Both the position numbers and the translations under genes were made by a program. A stretch of DNA of 64,000 bases from positions 124,001-188,000 of the forward strand of contig QZCP01000534.1 in NCBI GenBank assembly GCA_003956705.1, given 5' to 3'. The stretch is from Brevipalpus yothersi (lineage: Eukaryota > Arthropoda > Arachnida > Trombidiformes > Tenuipalpidae). Positions 36,109 to 50,700 of this stretch are shown here, piece after piece; position 1 is the stretch's first letter; every line of letters begins with the position of its first letter. Under the pieces are notes generated by a model. The model searched no databases. It had not been told where the DNA came from and saw nothing but the letters and a program-made list of their open reading frames with translations.

Positions 36109-39100
36109 TCATGTTGCTTCTTTCGGTGGTTTATTGGAAGATATTGATGATGAAACGGAAACGGAAGATGATGAACTGGAAAATGATAACGTTTCACCTG
36201 TTGATTGCTTCTTGGAGGCATCTGCGGCTTTATTTTGCTGACTTCGACTAGTTCCTGGGCGAGTTTGAAATCCTCCACCGTTTGATGATGAAAATATTCT
36301 CTTATAAGCCTGAGTGGTCACTGGTGATGAAGTTGTGGAGCTCGATTTTACGGTCAAATCATTGCCAGAATCAATCATAAATGAGCCATCTGATGATGAT
36401 TCCGAACTTGATGGTGACATACTTCCGAACTGTTTATTCGATTGATTGAGTTCAATTTTTCCCATAAAAAATGGTGTGGGACTATTGTTACCACTGGTGG
36501 AGAGAGGTGTCGAAGTGCTGGTGGAAGAGGAAGCTAACGGTGATTGTGTTGATACACCTTTACCTGTGGCTGATGATGAAGAATATGAGTACAAAGAGTA
36601 GGGTGAAGGTGATGAATCCACGGTGGTAGATGGAATGCGTCTTTGAAATTTACCTCTTGTCGGTGACTGTTTTGTGGTGGTGGTGGTGGTTGATTCTTTG
36701 GTTCCCATTGATTTCTGTTGATTTGCCTGCACATAGCCTGTCCATATGCTGGGTGCTGTTGAGGTGGATGGCATGGGAAGGGATGAAGATGATGGTACTG
36801 GTGAGTTCACTGATGGGGACACTGTGAAATGTTTCACATTCTTTTCGGTGGAATTCCTTGTAGATGCATAGGCACTTGGTCGCCGTGTCGTGGACAGAAG
36901 ATATCGAGGCTTAGGTTTGGGTGTTTTATTTTTTACCAATGATGCGGATGATGAAGTTGAAGCGATCGAACTTTCATTGGACTGATGATGAGATTTTCTT
37001 TCTTCTTGATAAAGAGATATGGCAGCGGCTGCTGCTGCTGCTGCAGATGATGATGAAGATGAAGATGATGACGAAATCGATGATGAAGATGATGTAGAAT
37101 AACTGGGTGGCTTATTAGCGCCTAGATGGAATGGAAAAAAATGAGAGAAAATTCTCAGAATCATTATATCACCACCATAGCTCTAGTTGCTTTTCACCAG
37201 GACTAGATTGCTCAATGATAATAGTCAATGAGATGATCTAGATCTAGATTTTTGGAAACAATCTGATTCAACCACTTCAAGGCTAGATGATTGTTCTTTT
37301 AGATGACTAAATTTTTATGGATCCTAGATTTTTCCATGACTAAGAAACTTATGATTGATAGTTATCAACTTACCAGTACGAGATGAAGGTGGGGATCGAC
37401 TATTAGTATGACCATTGGACATTTTTGGTGGGCTTGAAGATCTTGATTCTTTACTGCTGTTCTCCTTATCTTTTTCACCATTAATATCAGTAACTTTATT
37501 GAATCTTAATTCCCGTCCATAGCTGATATCTTTCAATTTTCTTTCAGTCACTTGCGGATTGTCCGATTGAGGTGGAGATATTTCAATTTTTATCGATTTT
37601 TTGGTTTCAGGCTTTGATGTTGTACGTTCTCTAGAATCAATTTAGAAAAATGATCACTCAAATTATCGGAAAAATGTTGGAATTTCCTCCAACTCTTATA
37701 CTTACGCCATCAATTGCTTGATCCGATTTTTCTGAGCTTCAATCGCCTGCTTTCGATTTGATTTAGCATTGACATTCTTCTTCTCATGATCTTCCCATGA
37801 AGAAATTGGAGCTGATGAGGAGACGGCAATACCTTTGCTGTTCATATTATAGCTTGATTTTGGTTGAGAATTTGAGCGTTTCGCTGGAATTCTTCCCGGA
37901 CTACTGGTACTTGTGGCCACTGAATTGGAATTGGAATTGATTCGAGCTCCATATGAACTGGAATCCACATCAGCCTCAGTGATAGTGGTTGGAGTCACTG
38001 ATGAAGGTATGATCGGAGGTGGTGATGAGACGGCAGGACTTTTTGGGGTCGAAAAGGCAAATAATGACTGATGAGGTGTTGATTGAGAAACTGGTGGCTC
38101 AAGTTCATCTCGGAAGGCAGCTTTATCATCATATTGATCTCCTTTATTTTCGGGTTCTCGAGCTTTGGGCTGATATGCTGATGGTTTGTTAGGCTTGTAT
38201 TCATAACGAATCTTAGTTAATCCAGGTCTCTTTTTACCGCTCTGATCGGCCTTAATATTTGATTTCTCCGAGCTTGGTGTAGAAGATTCTGATCCATGTT
38301 GATATTTACCACTACTATTTATCGTCTGATGACCTGATCCTCTTGAAGACTCAGGGTTTCGATGCCTTGCTGTGGGTGAATATGCAGATGGACTTTTTGG
38401 TGGAGATATTGTTGAAAATTTCATAGTTTCTGTTGGAGATGATGGACGAGGTGTATTTTCGGCACTATCTTGGGCTTGATTCTTGAAGCTTTTAGCTGGC
38501 TTACTATTCTTGTTATCCTTGTCACGACCTAAAACTTTGGAACCTTTCTGGACTCCACCGTTGTATTCAGGGAAATGTGGCCTGAATCCTTTGTTCTTAA
38601 ATTTATCATAATACTCCTGGGAAGCTGCATCATGACCGAAAAATGCTTCTCCAGAGGCTGTTGGACCATGGTCATTGATGAACACCTTGGTATTCTCATA
38701 ACCAAAAGGCCATCTCAACTGATTGTCTGGCTGATATCCATATCCTCTCTGCTGTTCACCAGAGGCATCATCTTTCACATTCTTGTGATAATCATACTCA
38801 TCTTCTATGGCTTCTAATTTGAATCCAGGTCCACTTAGTGGCCCTGTGGTTTCACGAATTGCATTGGCCGGATGATATTCTTCCATCGGTGGATAGAGTC
38901 CTGGGAATATGTAACCATCTTCTGGTGATGGATGGGAATAAACTGGTGGATGTCGCATGCGAGCATGATGCAGTTCATGTGAATGCTTCATTCGATTGTG
39001 ATGTTCAATGTCTGATTTATATTTTTCCGAAACTCTTAGTTCCTCGTTACTATTATCGTTATTACTATTTGATTGCTTTGGACGACTGTATTCCTTGTTG

Positions 39101-42100
39101 GGTCGATGTTTCTCTTCAATTTTTTGGCCAGGATCATTCGGTGGAGCTTTCATGTATGGTGGGACTAGATTGTTAAAATCAATCGGTTGATCCTCATAAC
39201 TATTATCATCAGCTGAATGATCAATAGATGATGCAAAGTGGACATACTCTTTGTTGGGCAAAGATGGTCGACGACGTCCTTCTCGCTCTCTGGTACGCAA
39301 ATCAGATCCTCTGGGCTCATCAATCGAATTGGAAGGTATCGGAGATGGTGATTGGGATGGTCCTGTTGAACTTTCCGCAGTTTGAGGTGATGTTGGGCCG
39401 TGATTGATAGACAATTTTTGATCATAAGCTTTGGGAAGTTTTCGATAATACTTTTTATCATCATGAGAAGGATTAGATGAAGTGTCAGCATACTTTGTAT
39501 CATCAGATTGACCGGGAACTTTCTCCCGTTTTGGTGGTCGTTTAAATGATGGCTTATGGAGTGATACAGGACGAAAATCGGAATTATCATCACTTGATGA
39601 ACCCTTTTCCTTACCACCACTACTACCACCCCCACTAATACCACTACTCGTTCCTCTGCCAGGCGTAAATGCTTCGAATAGTGGCGGTGAATCGTATTCA
39701 TGAAGTTCATTCAAATCGATTGATGAATACAGTGGTGCAGATAATTCAGGCTGTCGTAGGCCAACCATAGGATTGTGGAATAATTTTGATTTGAACCAAA
39801 ATTTTTCTTTACTCTCCTCTTCCAAGGGCAGTGATGCTGCGGATGCTGCTAGTGGCAGTGTACCATCGAAACCATAGATGGGATGCTCAAAAGAGGAATA
39901 TGTTGGACTAATTAGTGATGGAAGTGCAATCGAAAAGCCATTGTGAGCAGCAAATGGGCGAGCATACACTGGCCTCAATGAAGTGGCCAGGAAGTTTGGG
40001 TGTTGATAGGATGCGGATTCATGGGGTGAAGTAGGTGAAGACGATGGGTGGTGATGTGGATGGTGGTGGTGGGCTTGTAGACTGGCTAGAATAGCGGGAC
40101 TCAGTGAAGATTCAGACATTATTGGTGCATATTGGAAATTATATTTAGACGGATTGGGTCTCAAAAATGCTGAATACGATGATGGTGATTCTTGTGATCG
40201 AAGGCCAGAGAATAGACTTTTAATGATTGGATAGGCAGTTGCTGCTGCAGCGAATGGAGAGAATCGATATTCCGGCTTGGAGTAGCCAATTGATCGTTTC
40301 CGGCGTGCATTTTTTCCAATAACTTTGGTTGATTTTTCTGATTGATTTTGTTTACTGTTGATTTCATCATGATCACCCAGAATCGTTGAATTGAGATTGG
40401 AGGAAGAAGAGGCAGGCGAAGAAGAATAAGATGAAGAATAAGATTCCTCTGATGACGTCGATGGAGATTGTTCGGTTGTGGTTGTGGTTGATTGGGAAGA
40501 TGCTGAACTCAACGGTATTGATTTATAGTAGGATGAATAGTATGGACTATCCAGTGATCCGGTTGAAGATGAATCAGAACGCTTTATATCAGGAACTCCC
40601 GGAGGCTGGAGCATATAAGCTGAGGCGAAACTTTCTTCCCATGATGGTGAGAAACGTTTAATGGATGCCGAAGATGTGTCCGAATCAGATTGATCATTGG
40701 AGTTGATCAATTGACTGAATTGACTTGAAACAAAAGACGGAGAGCTTGATTGACTATTACTACTGAAATCATCAGTATTGGTGAAAAATGAGGAAGGTAA
40801 ATTCAGACTATTTTGTTGTTGCTGTTGGGATGCTGTTATTGGAATTGGTGGATTTGAGAATCGATTGTTGATTGGAAAAGTAACAAGACTAGAGACTCCA
40901 GATGATAGTGGAGTCATTGAATCGGAATTATCGAAAAGTGATGACTTTTGGGTGATCTGGGACAAAAGACTACCAGTTCTGGAGAAAGGAGAATTTGAAA
41001 AAAATTTGGAAATCTGGGACAAAAATGGAATTCTTCGTGTTAACGGTGATGATTGTTGCTGCTGGGATGATGATTGGGAAGATTGACTTATACCATTGGA
41101 AGATTGTGATGAATCAAAGAGGCCAGAAAATGTCATTCCATCCGGTGATTGAACAGTCATCGGACTTTTGACACTAGCTGATGTCTGAAAATTATCTGGC
41201 CCATTATTTTTCGAATTTCCTCCGAACCAATTCAATCTTACAAACGGATTGGAATTCGATGAACTAGAAGAGCCTGATTGAGGTCGAGTTCCAATGGGCA
41301 AGCGATAATAGTTCATTGAATTTTTCTTCGGTCCAAAGTTGGAACCATCGATGGCTATTTGACTACTTCCGGTACTTCCAGAGCTCAAATAGGAAGGCAT
41401 CAGCATCATTTGGGATGATTGATCGGAACTTAATGATTGCATCAGAGGTTCATACTTTTGTGTATTAGTTTTTGGTGATAATTTTGGTAGACCATAGAAA
41501 AATTGTGGATACTTTTCGGCATCTTCAACAGGTTCCAAAGCAGTCATAGAGGACATTGAATTGGATCCTTGAATTACAGCCTGATTGTTGGAAGTTTTCT
41601 GTTGCTGTTGCTGCTGTACTGAAGTAGCTGCAGCGGTTGGAGAAGATGCGGATGCTGTCATCGAAATGGGACCAGAAGATGATTGGGATGCAGATGAGAG
41701 TAGATTCTTAACCGGATGTTCATGGTGATGTACATTGGCCATTCCTAGGAGAGATGATGATGGATTGTTGTTCGATGATGATTGGAGACTCTTATGGAAG
41801 TTTGCCGCATTTTTCATCTGTTCCTCCAATCGTTTTCTAACATGATTCCGGAGATATTGTTGTCGCAGCTTTTTGAACATCTTCTCCTTATCTTGAACAA
41901 ATTTTTCCTGAAGAGCTGGATTCTTGACCACTACAGATGATCGCTGACCAGAATGGGAATGCTCAAAGAAAGGATTGTAAAATGGTGGAATATCTGACAC
42001 AATCGGTGGACTCATTTCATTGTTTCGAATTGATGTTGCTCGTTCAAGATTTTTTCGTGCTAAATGAGCAAACTTTTGGGCTTGATTTTCCAATAATGCT

Positions 42101-44209
42101 GTACTTATTGTTCCATTGGACATCATACCGATACCATTGGAAGATGCTGCATACATCATGTGACCCAGTGGCAATGGTGTTGATGTGGTGGGAATAATTT
42201 CAACTGAACTGAATGGTGATGGTGATGGGCCAAAGTGGTGCAAAAATTGTGTTGTCGGCATTTGTAACGAAGTCAGCTTGGATGGTGAAGTGGGCCCAAT
42301 CGAATTATGGTGATGAGTGATACCGTTTGTTTCCAAAAGTGGAAAATGTCCAAAATGATTTGCTGATGGTGATGAACTTGAATAATGGTATGGATATTTT
42401 AGCCAATTTGATCCAATTTTGACACCACCATCTTCCGAAGAGGTTGGCATCGTTGAAAAGTCGGATAACATATCGGCATACGATTGAACATGGCCAAATG
42501 TTCCCGATGGCTGACTATAGCCCCACAGAGAGGAGGACATATCTTTTGAAGGTGATCGACCACCTCCAACGCTACCTCCATTGCGATAGCCATTCAAACT
42601 ATTCATATATTGATGCATATTGAATGAACTTTCTCCACCACCTCCACCACCACCATAGTGGGTTGATGAAAGATGCAATCGATTATGATGACCTCCAGAA
42701 TTAGAGCCACTATTGAATGAAATTTTTGACATTTTGCTTGCCATATCGGCGGCTGCATTTCGAATTCGCTCTGATTCTTTACGCTTATCACTGGATTTTT
42801 TGGAATTTGATAATGAAACTTTTTTATCATTCTTCTTGACAGAATCGGCATTTTTCTTGTTACCACTGGCACCAAACTGAGATTCATTGGATCCACTCAC
42901 TTTGACGATTGATGGTGTTGATGTTGGTGAGGTGAGAATAACTTTACCCGAATTATCACCCGCTGTTATTTCCAATATTGCTGGTGGAACTGTGGAAAAT
43001 TTTTTCACTTGTTTAGGCACAAAAACTGGCTTAAAACCATTATTATTACTGTCAGTTAGACTGCTACTATCAACACCACCACTACTGTTACTATTCATGT
43101 CCGGCATTGGACTCGAAAAATACATCGGTAGTGGGTCACCAATTGATGGTTTGAATGGATTTCCATCATCAATGCTGGTAGATGACTCTTGATGATGATG
43201 ATGCTTTTGAGAATCTGAATTCGACTTATCACCCTCAATACTGACCACAGATGAGGATGATGTGGTGGCTATAGGACTAAGATCATCACTTTTGGGACTT
43301 GTGATACTACCGATTGTGGATGTCTGGTAATTTTCACCACGCTTTGGGTATGCTGATTTTTTGGTTCCAAAATCAGACATAAATGGTGGTGATTGATGAT
43401 TTTTAAGAGATTCATATGAGATCAAATCGCTCATCATACTGGACCCACTGCGAAGGGGTGGCAGTGATGATGATCCGCTTCCAGGATCATCCGAAAACCA
43501 ATGAGGCTTAGCTGATTGACCAGTCAGACTGGATGCTGTGGATGTAGTTGTTGTGGTGGTGATTATTCGGATTGAATCATGTTGATTGGCGGATGGAGAA
43601 CTTGAATCCTGCTTACTACACAACGGAGTACCATAATCACATGTCATTGTTTTCTGATTGAATTGAGATTTTGGTGGACACACGAAAGTGAATCGGAATC
43701 CATTGGTCTTACAGTAATGGAAAACTTCACAATTAAAATCTCTATCTGCATAATAGCCTTCAGTTCGTCCGGAACAATTGAATCGAACTTTGGGCAATAT
43801 TCTCTGCAGAACATCCTCTTTCTGTGAACTATCTGATGAACCATTATCTACATTGGTCTCATTTCCATTGTATGATGTGGTTGAGCTTGCAATATTTCCA
43901 TGCAAAGATGTCTGGAAAGAAGGATGGATTGGAGAGATGGAGAAGAAAATTGGGTTCAAGAAAATGCATCTCCTTTTTTTTGTCCTCATAACAGTTTATT
44001 ATTCGTGAATATTCATAATCATCAGCATTTTGACTTTGATCATCAACACAAATGTTGTTGGTGGCTGCGAATTTTTAAATTTGATTCATAATTTTCAACT
44101 GTGAACTCATTTTCTCTTTTTTCTTTCTTTCTCTCTCGATCAAATCGTTGGCAATCTGTGATCATTGCTCAAAATGTCTGATAGCTTTCATGCTCATCGA
44201 AAAAATGGT

Positions 44210-44269
<60 letters not shown>

Positions 44270-45466
44270 TAATATATCGACTCACTGATTTGGGGCTAAC
44301 CAGGTAAAGTTCAAGTGCACACAATGTTAAAATGGATTTCGTGATAATGTTGGACACTCGAGCCATCTCAATTAAAGTGTCGAAAGGTGTATGGAATAGG
44401 GTAGCTTAAAATTTTACCTTCACTGGACTATTCCTTATCGTCTATATCTTCCATCTCAATTCGTTGGTACACTTCTTCTCTCTCTTCTCAGTCTGTAAGC
44501 ATCGTCACGGCTGATTGTAGGCATGTACATCTTCTTCTTGCTCTTCTTTTCATGTACATCTATATTTCTTTCTTTCTTTATCTCTCTCTCTCTTTCTTTC
44601 TCTCTCTTTCTCTTCTCAATCATCATCTCTTTGCAATTATATTTATCACCAATTTCTTCAACTTATCTACAATCACGCAAACTGTATTGAACGAATTCAT
44701 ATCCGATTGGCCTCGCTTGTCGATCGAACCATTTTGAGATCACTTTTTATAACCAATGTTGCCTGTCATGTATCTACTGATACATCTATCTTTTTCATCT
44801 TCATCTTCTTTTACCATCTCGACTACCTCCTCCTCCCTCCAACATCACCCTCACTTGTGTATCACCTTCATCTTCTTCTTACTCTCTCGCTAATATTGTT
44901 ATATAACTTGATCGCGAGCAAAACACTGTAAAAACGGTGATCATTTGGCAAGATGACTATGAATGGCTGTGAGCGAGTGTGTAAAAGTGTGTGTTTATAT
45001 ACACTTGTTGTGTCTGTAGTGTGTATATATATGTATGTCTCTCTTCATGATCTTCAAAAAATTTGGACAGCTTCACACATCCAATTGTTACTGTTTTTTT
45101 GTCCCCATAAAAAGTGGATATAGATATATAGAGTAGTAGTAGTAGTTGTAACAGACAATAAACGCGCGCAATGAGATGTACATCCTCGAGGCCTGAGCGC
45201 GCGAAAGATGTTGAAGAGAGAGAGAGAGAAAAATAAGATGAATACCTTTTTTACTTTGCACCTTTCCAAAAAGTGTTTTCTCTCTCTTCATTTGAACGGG
45301 AACACTTTTGGAAGTAGTCCCAAATAGTGATAATTTTATGAAATAACCCAAATTTTGCTGACAAACCAATTAGGTCTCGAAGTCAACCGATTTTTTCGCT
45401 CAATGGCATGGCAAGTGAGTTTTGAAGGGTGAGAGAGAGAGAGAGATGAATCTGAATGTACTTATT

Positions 45467-45534
<68 letters not shown>

Positions 45535-45643
45535 ATGGTAAATCGAGAGGGTAAATTAAGTTAACAATGAGACCGAGACGAGGTTAGGGTGAGATTAGGA
45601 ATCTTCAATTTTTCATCTTTCTCCTATTCTTTCTTTCTTTCTT

Positions 45644-45682
<39 letters not shown>

Positions 45683-47587
45683 AATTTTTCTCTTTATTTT
45701 TCATATTCTTCATCATTTTTACTCCACCAAAGAGAGGTAAAAATTATTGATGAATAGGTTTGTCTTACAGTATGGGCTCATTTTTATACTTTGTCAACCT
45801 TCATCTACACTTCAGACAGGGATGGTTGATTGATAATTGTGTTTGCTACCAATTTTATAAGGTTTCCTCATATTTGATTGATTTTAATAGAGTGAATTCA
45901 ATGGGAAAGTATCTATACTTTCACCCATTTAAAGATTGAATATAATGAGGAATAAAAACCAATATTGTGTAATGTTTTACAGATGAGAAACATCACTAAT
46001 TGGAGAAGGAGAGACAACCTCTCGTGAAGAATTTTGAGCAGAAAAAATTCATCCCAAAACAAATCTGAGAATACCTCAGGATATCATAATTAATTTTCTA
46101 CACTCTCCAATCAACTGGAAAAATAGGTAACCACTCTTATTACTGGGAACCTCAAAAAATTGTTCGAATTTTTCCATTTCTCGCGTGAACTTGAGAATTT
46201 TGGCTAAGTGAATTGATGCAAAGATTTATTGAAACTTACTTCAAATCATCTAGAGCGAAAGAGCAAGCATGCTGCTTCATGAAGCTGAAATATCAATGAA
46301 TTATTTCATCAATCGGATGGATTGTTCAACTATAAGGGGAAATCAAATGAAATTTAAGGAAAAAATAATTAAGAACACGAATTTTGTGTCCCTTTATTCT
46401 TCTGTTCCGATTTCACCTTCACCTCTATGTTACACTCATCTGAACATCAAGCCAGTCGCGTAAAAGTGTATCTTCTTCTTCTATGATGATTAATTTATTT
46501 CGAGAGAGCCTTTATGCCCTTCGAAAAGCGTAAAAATTGGTCCTCATGAAAATAATGTACATGTATTCCCTCTCAACCGATCCGAATCTTGTTACTCTCG
46601 TTGTTGCTACCGTTTTCGCTTCCTGTTGATGAGGGAAGCAATTGAAAAGTCCACCGAACCGAGTGTGTTGGTCAGTCCATCTTCTTCTTCTCTTTCTCTC
46701 TTTCTCTCTCTTTCTCTCTCCTCTTTCTCGGAATCCATTTTGATCTGATCATGAAGAAGTTTTTCAGAACGAATTGTACTTTTGGTCAATCTACATTCAA
46801 ATTTTTAAAAACGGTAAAAAGTTGTAGCTATGCTTTTTTCACAGTGATCATCGATAATTGAAAAAGATTTAAGATTTAAGAATTCAATGAATGAAAAACG
46901 CTAAGCTTCTGATTCAATGACCCAGGTAGTCCACTTAAATCTTTCAGGGAAAGAGAGAGAGAGAGAGAAAGAGATTTTTTCGCCCTGCTATCTGGCTATT
47001 TTATCGAAAAAAAAAACTTTTTTCCCCAACAAAATTGATTTTAGTCTATTTTCTAGATTCTTGCCTCCAATTGCAATCTCTTCATTCACTTCTCCTTCAT
47101 CTTCTTCTTCAAATGTATCTCTACTCTCGATCAAGTGGAGAGTAAATAATAAAGTCCAATTGGTGACCATATCATATCGCTTTCTGGAGCAATTGGAACA
47201 CCAGCAGCAACAAGTGCTACTCACGTTGGGCACACTTGGAGGACCTTCACCAAGTAGCAATTAGGAATCTCAAAAATGATGAGAGAGAGAGAGCAAAAAG
47301 AATGAAAAAAAAGCAATGATAAAAAGGAAGATTGGAAAAGATCGAAAAAGGAAAAATAAGATGATGAGCAGACGAAGAGGATGGAGAGGATGGAGAGGAT
47401 GGATGAAGAAGATGATGTGGAATAGTATATATCTGATTGGTTTCGCGTGTGAAGTCAAACCGCTTGAACAATTATGACTTATTCTATTTTCTTGCTCATT
47501 TGGTGTCGGTTTTTTGTGTTCATCTTTCGTTTTCTCATTTTCTTCACATTTCTTCTTATATAATCAAGAGACAATCTCTTCATCGTC

Positions 47588-47649
<62 letters not shown>

Positions 47650-48080
47650 CTCAAGAACGTTGCCTTTATTCCTTTAACATTACTACTCCAGCTTATATAT
47701 GATTACTTTTTGCTCGTCAACTTCTTCATCGTCTTCTTCCATCGTTGGACATGATCTGGATTTGTGTATATGAGTGTTTTATGGGTATTTTTTTCGACTT
47801 ATCTTTTATAGAAAGAAAGAGAGAGAGAGGAGAGTAAAATTTGGTAAAAATTTATACGCATTCACTTGTATATTTGGACTTTTATATATAAATATATATC
47901 GGATCTTGAATTCATTGGAGCGACAAACAAGTGAAAAGGAGTGGAAGAATAGAAAATCTAAAATCAAGTGAATCGCTTTGTTATCGTTCATTCGATGATC
48001 AACGGATAGAAAAGATTCCCTTAACTTTTGTTGTTAATGTACTACTATTTCGAGTTGCCTGAAGGTAGATAGATAGAAAG

Positions 48081-48128
<48 letters not shown>

Positions 48129-48792
48129 ATTAATCGATCAAAAAGCTCATAAAAATTGAACAGAAGGGAGAAGATAGTAGTTTTGAGTACAGGTATTGAT
48201 TGGTGAAAGGAAACGTTCAGGTGAAAACGATGGAAATGATTTGTTGAATAAAAATTTTCTCAACCAAAAAATGCTAAGAATATCTCTTCTTTCTTATTCT
48301 GAATTCGATTCATCTCATTTTCTCTTTTTCTCTATCTATCTTAATGGTTGATTGAATACGCTGGACAGTATCGATAGAAACTTTGACTATCTCTATTGTC
48401 ACTGATTAATCAAATGGTAATCGTGAAGAGAAAAAGAGAAAAGATTCAATTGGATCATTAATCACTGATCAAAGGTTAAACGCGGATTTCATTTGGATTC
48501 AAAAGTCAAAATGATGATGAAAATGATGCAAAATTTAACTGAATGATACGAATAAGTTTCATCTCACCTGTGAAGTCCCACCACTTTCATCACTTTTTCG
48601 ATCATCTATTGTTCGTGGGCTTGTTGTATAATGATTTTGACTACTACTACTACTTTTGTGTAGTTCTTCGATTTGCTCTGAATGGCTTTTGCCATGGATA
48701 TTACCTGTAAGAGAATATGATATGAGTTGAAAAATATGAATGATAAAAATATTCATCATAATTATCAATTTCAAATTGTTCCGGAATTTCAT
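36109..48792 (-). CDS. Giant CPAP1-like cuticle protein with one peritrophin-A chitin-binding domain
   Basis: Four exons join in frame to about 2566 residues: 48568-48792, 37706-43911, 37374-37630 and 36109-37121. Near residue 119 is one chitin-binding type 2 (CBM14) domain with six cysteines in the family spacing (FNC, FNC, HYC, FVC, MTC, PLC) and the aromatic core EVFHYC. One such domain near the N-terminus defines CPAP1 cuticular proteins, which bind chitin in the extracellular cuticle. The remaining ~2400 residues are low-complexity Ser/Thr/Pro/His/Gln-rich sequence with Tyr-rich patches, like other disordered matrix proteins. A dibasic furin-type site RRKR lies near residue 1280 (codons about 40296-40307). 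Exon 4 contains an eight-Ala run. The start is uncertain: the first ~28 residues look like a signal peptide, yet the word tctcttacag just before GTAATATCC would make a good acceptor, so the true first exon could lie further upstream. Confidence 0.85.
44213..44266. repeat. (CT)n microsatellite in the CPAP1-like intron
   Basis: About 27 uninterrupted CT units. Confidence 0.95.
45470..45531. repeat. (GA)n microsatellite in the CPAP1-like intron
   Basis: About 30 uninterrupted GA units. Confidence 0.95.
45628..45681. repeat. Compound (TTTC)n/(CT)n microsatellite
   Basis: Several TTTC units run directly into about 16 CT units. Confidence 0.9.
47592..47645. repeat. (CT)n microsatellite in the CPAP1-like intron
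   Basis: About 27 uninterrupted CT units. Confidence 0.95.
48084..48125. repeat. (GA)n microsatellite in the CPAP1-like intron
   Basis: About 21 GA units. Confidence 0.95.
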
Positions 48793-49162
48793 GAGAGTAT
48801 CATGCTTGATGAATAAAATTGCATGTATTTATCTGATTGTCTTTAAAAATACTTCAGACTGATTTTTGTCAATGATTTATGAATATTTTCAAACTGTCTG
48901 GTGCTCGTGTTCTAATCAACCGCAAAGATAATTTCAATGAATTTTTCCTCATAACGATATGAATTGCGATGATTAGGACAAATGCTCTCGCTAACGTTAA
49001 GAGTTGAGGATCAATTCATCTTTTCAGGTGAAGTATTTTTGGGCTAAAATCATGGATAAAATCAGAATCAGCTCAAAAGCATGGGTGATGATGTTCCATT
49101 CCATTGATTTGACTCATCTTCATCACTTTACTGAACGATAATATCGTTCCCTACATTTTCCA

Positions 49163-49163
49163 T

Positions 49164-49229
<66 letters not shown>
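49163..49229. repeat. (CT)n microsatellite
   Basis: About 33 units with a TTTC break near the start. Confidence 0.95.
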
Positions 49230-49232
<3 letters not shown>

Positions 49233-49350
49233 CAATTGTATTCCCATTTTCTTCCAAATGAATTAAGTGATCAAGGGGATTAAATTTAATGTCTACTCGG
49301 TCTTCGCCCAATACACTGAAGATGCACTCTCTTATTTACTTGTTAACTTG

Positions 49351-49354
<4 letters not shown>

Positions 49355-49416
<62 letters not shown>
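49355..49416. repeat. (CT)n microsatellite
   Basis: About 31 uninterrupted units, only about 125 bases after the previous tract. Confidence 0.95.
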
Positions 49417-49419
<3 letters not shown>

Positions 49420-50700
49420 ATCTCTTCGTAAAGTCAAGATCAAGGCGAATTCATGTGATTCTCAGTTAGAGGCTATCTTCAGATGACCAGGAAGTTTAAG
49501 GAGATAGAGCGAAGAAAAAAAATTCCTCAAGCAAATCATAACGGAAACTGTAGGGTATGCAAACTGCAGCAGTAGCTCTCAATGATCAGCAATATTTTTC
49601 ACAATATTTATATCATTTTTTTAATAATGATAAATAGCTCAACTATGATGAGTGTTTGTGTTATTTGACTGCTCGCTTAACGATTCTGAGATGTAGATTA
49701 ACTTGGATCAATACTCATTAGAGTCTGGGAATTTTTGGAAAAATTTGAGTAGAGCTAATCGTAGATGATGCGTATTGAAATACTTTCTTGGATGTTAAAT
49801 GATAAAGTAAGATGTTGACGAATTTTAGTGAACGCTTAATTTATGAGTTTCAAAAATTTCCAATAATCGGTCCAATTTGGATTGAATGAGTTCAGTTTTG
49901 GTATCAAGGAAATCGATATTCTCGGAATGAATATATTAGCGGAGCGAGTAATGAACTATTCTTGGAATCATCTATCTTAGGGAATTATCAGCTATTCAGA
50001 TTGGAGTGTATCTATTTTTCTGATATCCAATTCAACAAACTCGGTGCACCACTAATTAACTATTCCCAACAACAATTGGTTAATTGATTGATCAACTTTG
50101 CCTTTTGATGAACACTTTTTCTTTGTGAACGGAGGAAAAGTTTTTCAAACTATCGCTCTTTGATTTTCTCGCTCTTTCTCTCATCAATAGAACTTTTTTG
50201 GCCCAAAGTCAATCACCTGAGAGAGGTTCATCGTCTCAAGGTGTCGGAAAGCTCTGACACAAACCATTCACATGATAAAATAAAATTCGAGATTGATTCC
50301 AATCAAGCTGATTTCTCCCGAGACCAAATTAATTTCGACCACTTACCTATGCATATTATGATTATGATGGCCAAAAAATAATTAACACAATATCTATACT
50401 TCCTCCTTGGTAACATTCCCTCCTTGGCCCTCGGGGGATAATGTGGAACGAAAAAAAAACGATGAAAAAAAAGGTAGCTCAATAAGCCACCAAAAAAATT
50501 ACACACAGTATATCACACACACACACAAACACAGGTCCTTAAAAGTTCGGAAAAGTTCGATACAAGTTTAATGATGGCAAATATTCAAACTGATGATTAC
50601 GATCGAACACCGTTGAATATATCATATATTCTCATCTGTATGGCTACACAAAATTTCAATCCTTCAACATACACACATACACAAAAGGTAGAAATAAAGA

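Larger units (their letters stand above)
43912..48567. other. First intron of the CPAP1-like gene
   Basis: A 4.7-kb GT-AG intron (minus strand) with four major CT/GA tracts and TTTC repeats. No nested gene was recognised. Confidence 0.6.
48793..50700. other. Divergent intergenic region between the CPAP1-like gene and SF3B1
   Basis: It contains two long CT tracts only about 125 bases apart and AT-rich single-copy DNA. Any upstream exon of the CPAP1-like gene would lie here; none was found. No gene recognised. Confidence 0.5.

Noticed and set aside
37995..43844. Many frames on both strands inside the large CPAP1-like exon
   Set aside because: They are shadows of the 6.2-kb exon, whose frame alone stays open throughout and contains the chitin-binding domain.
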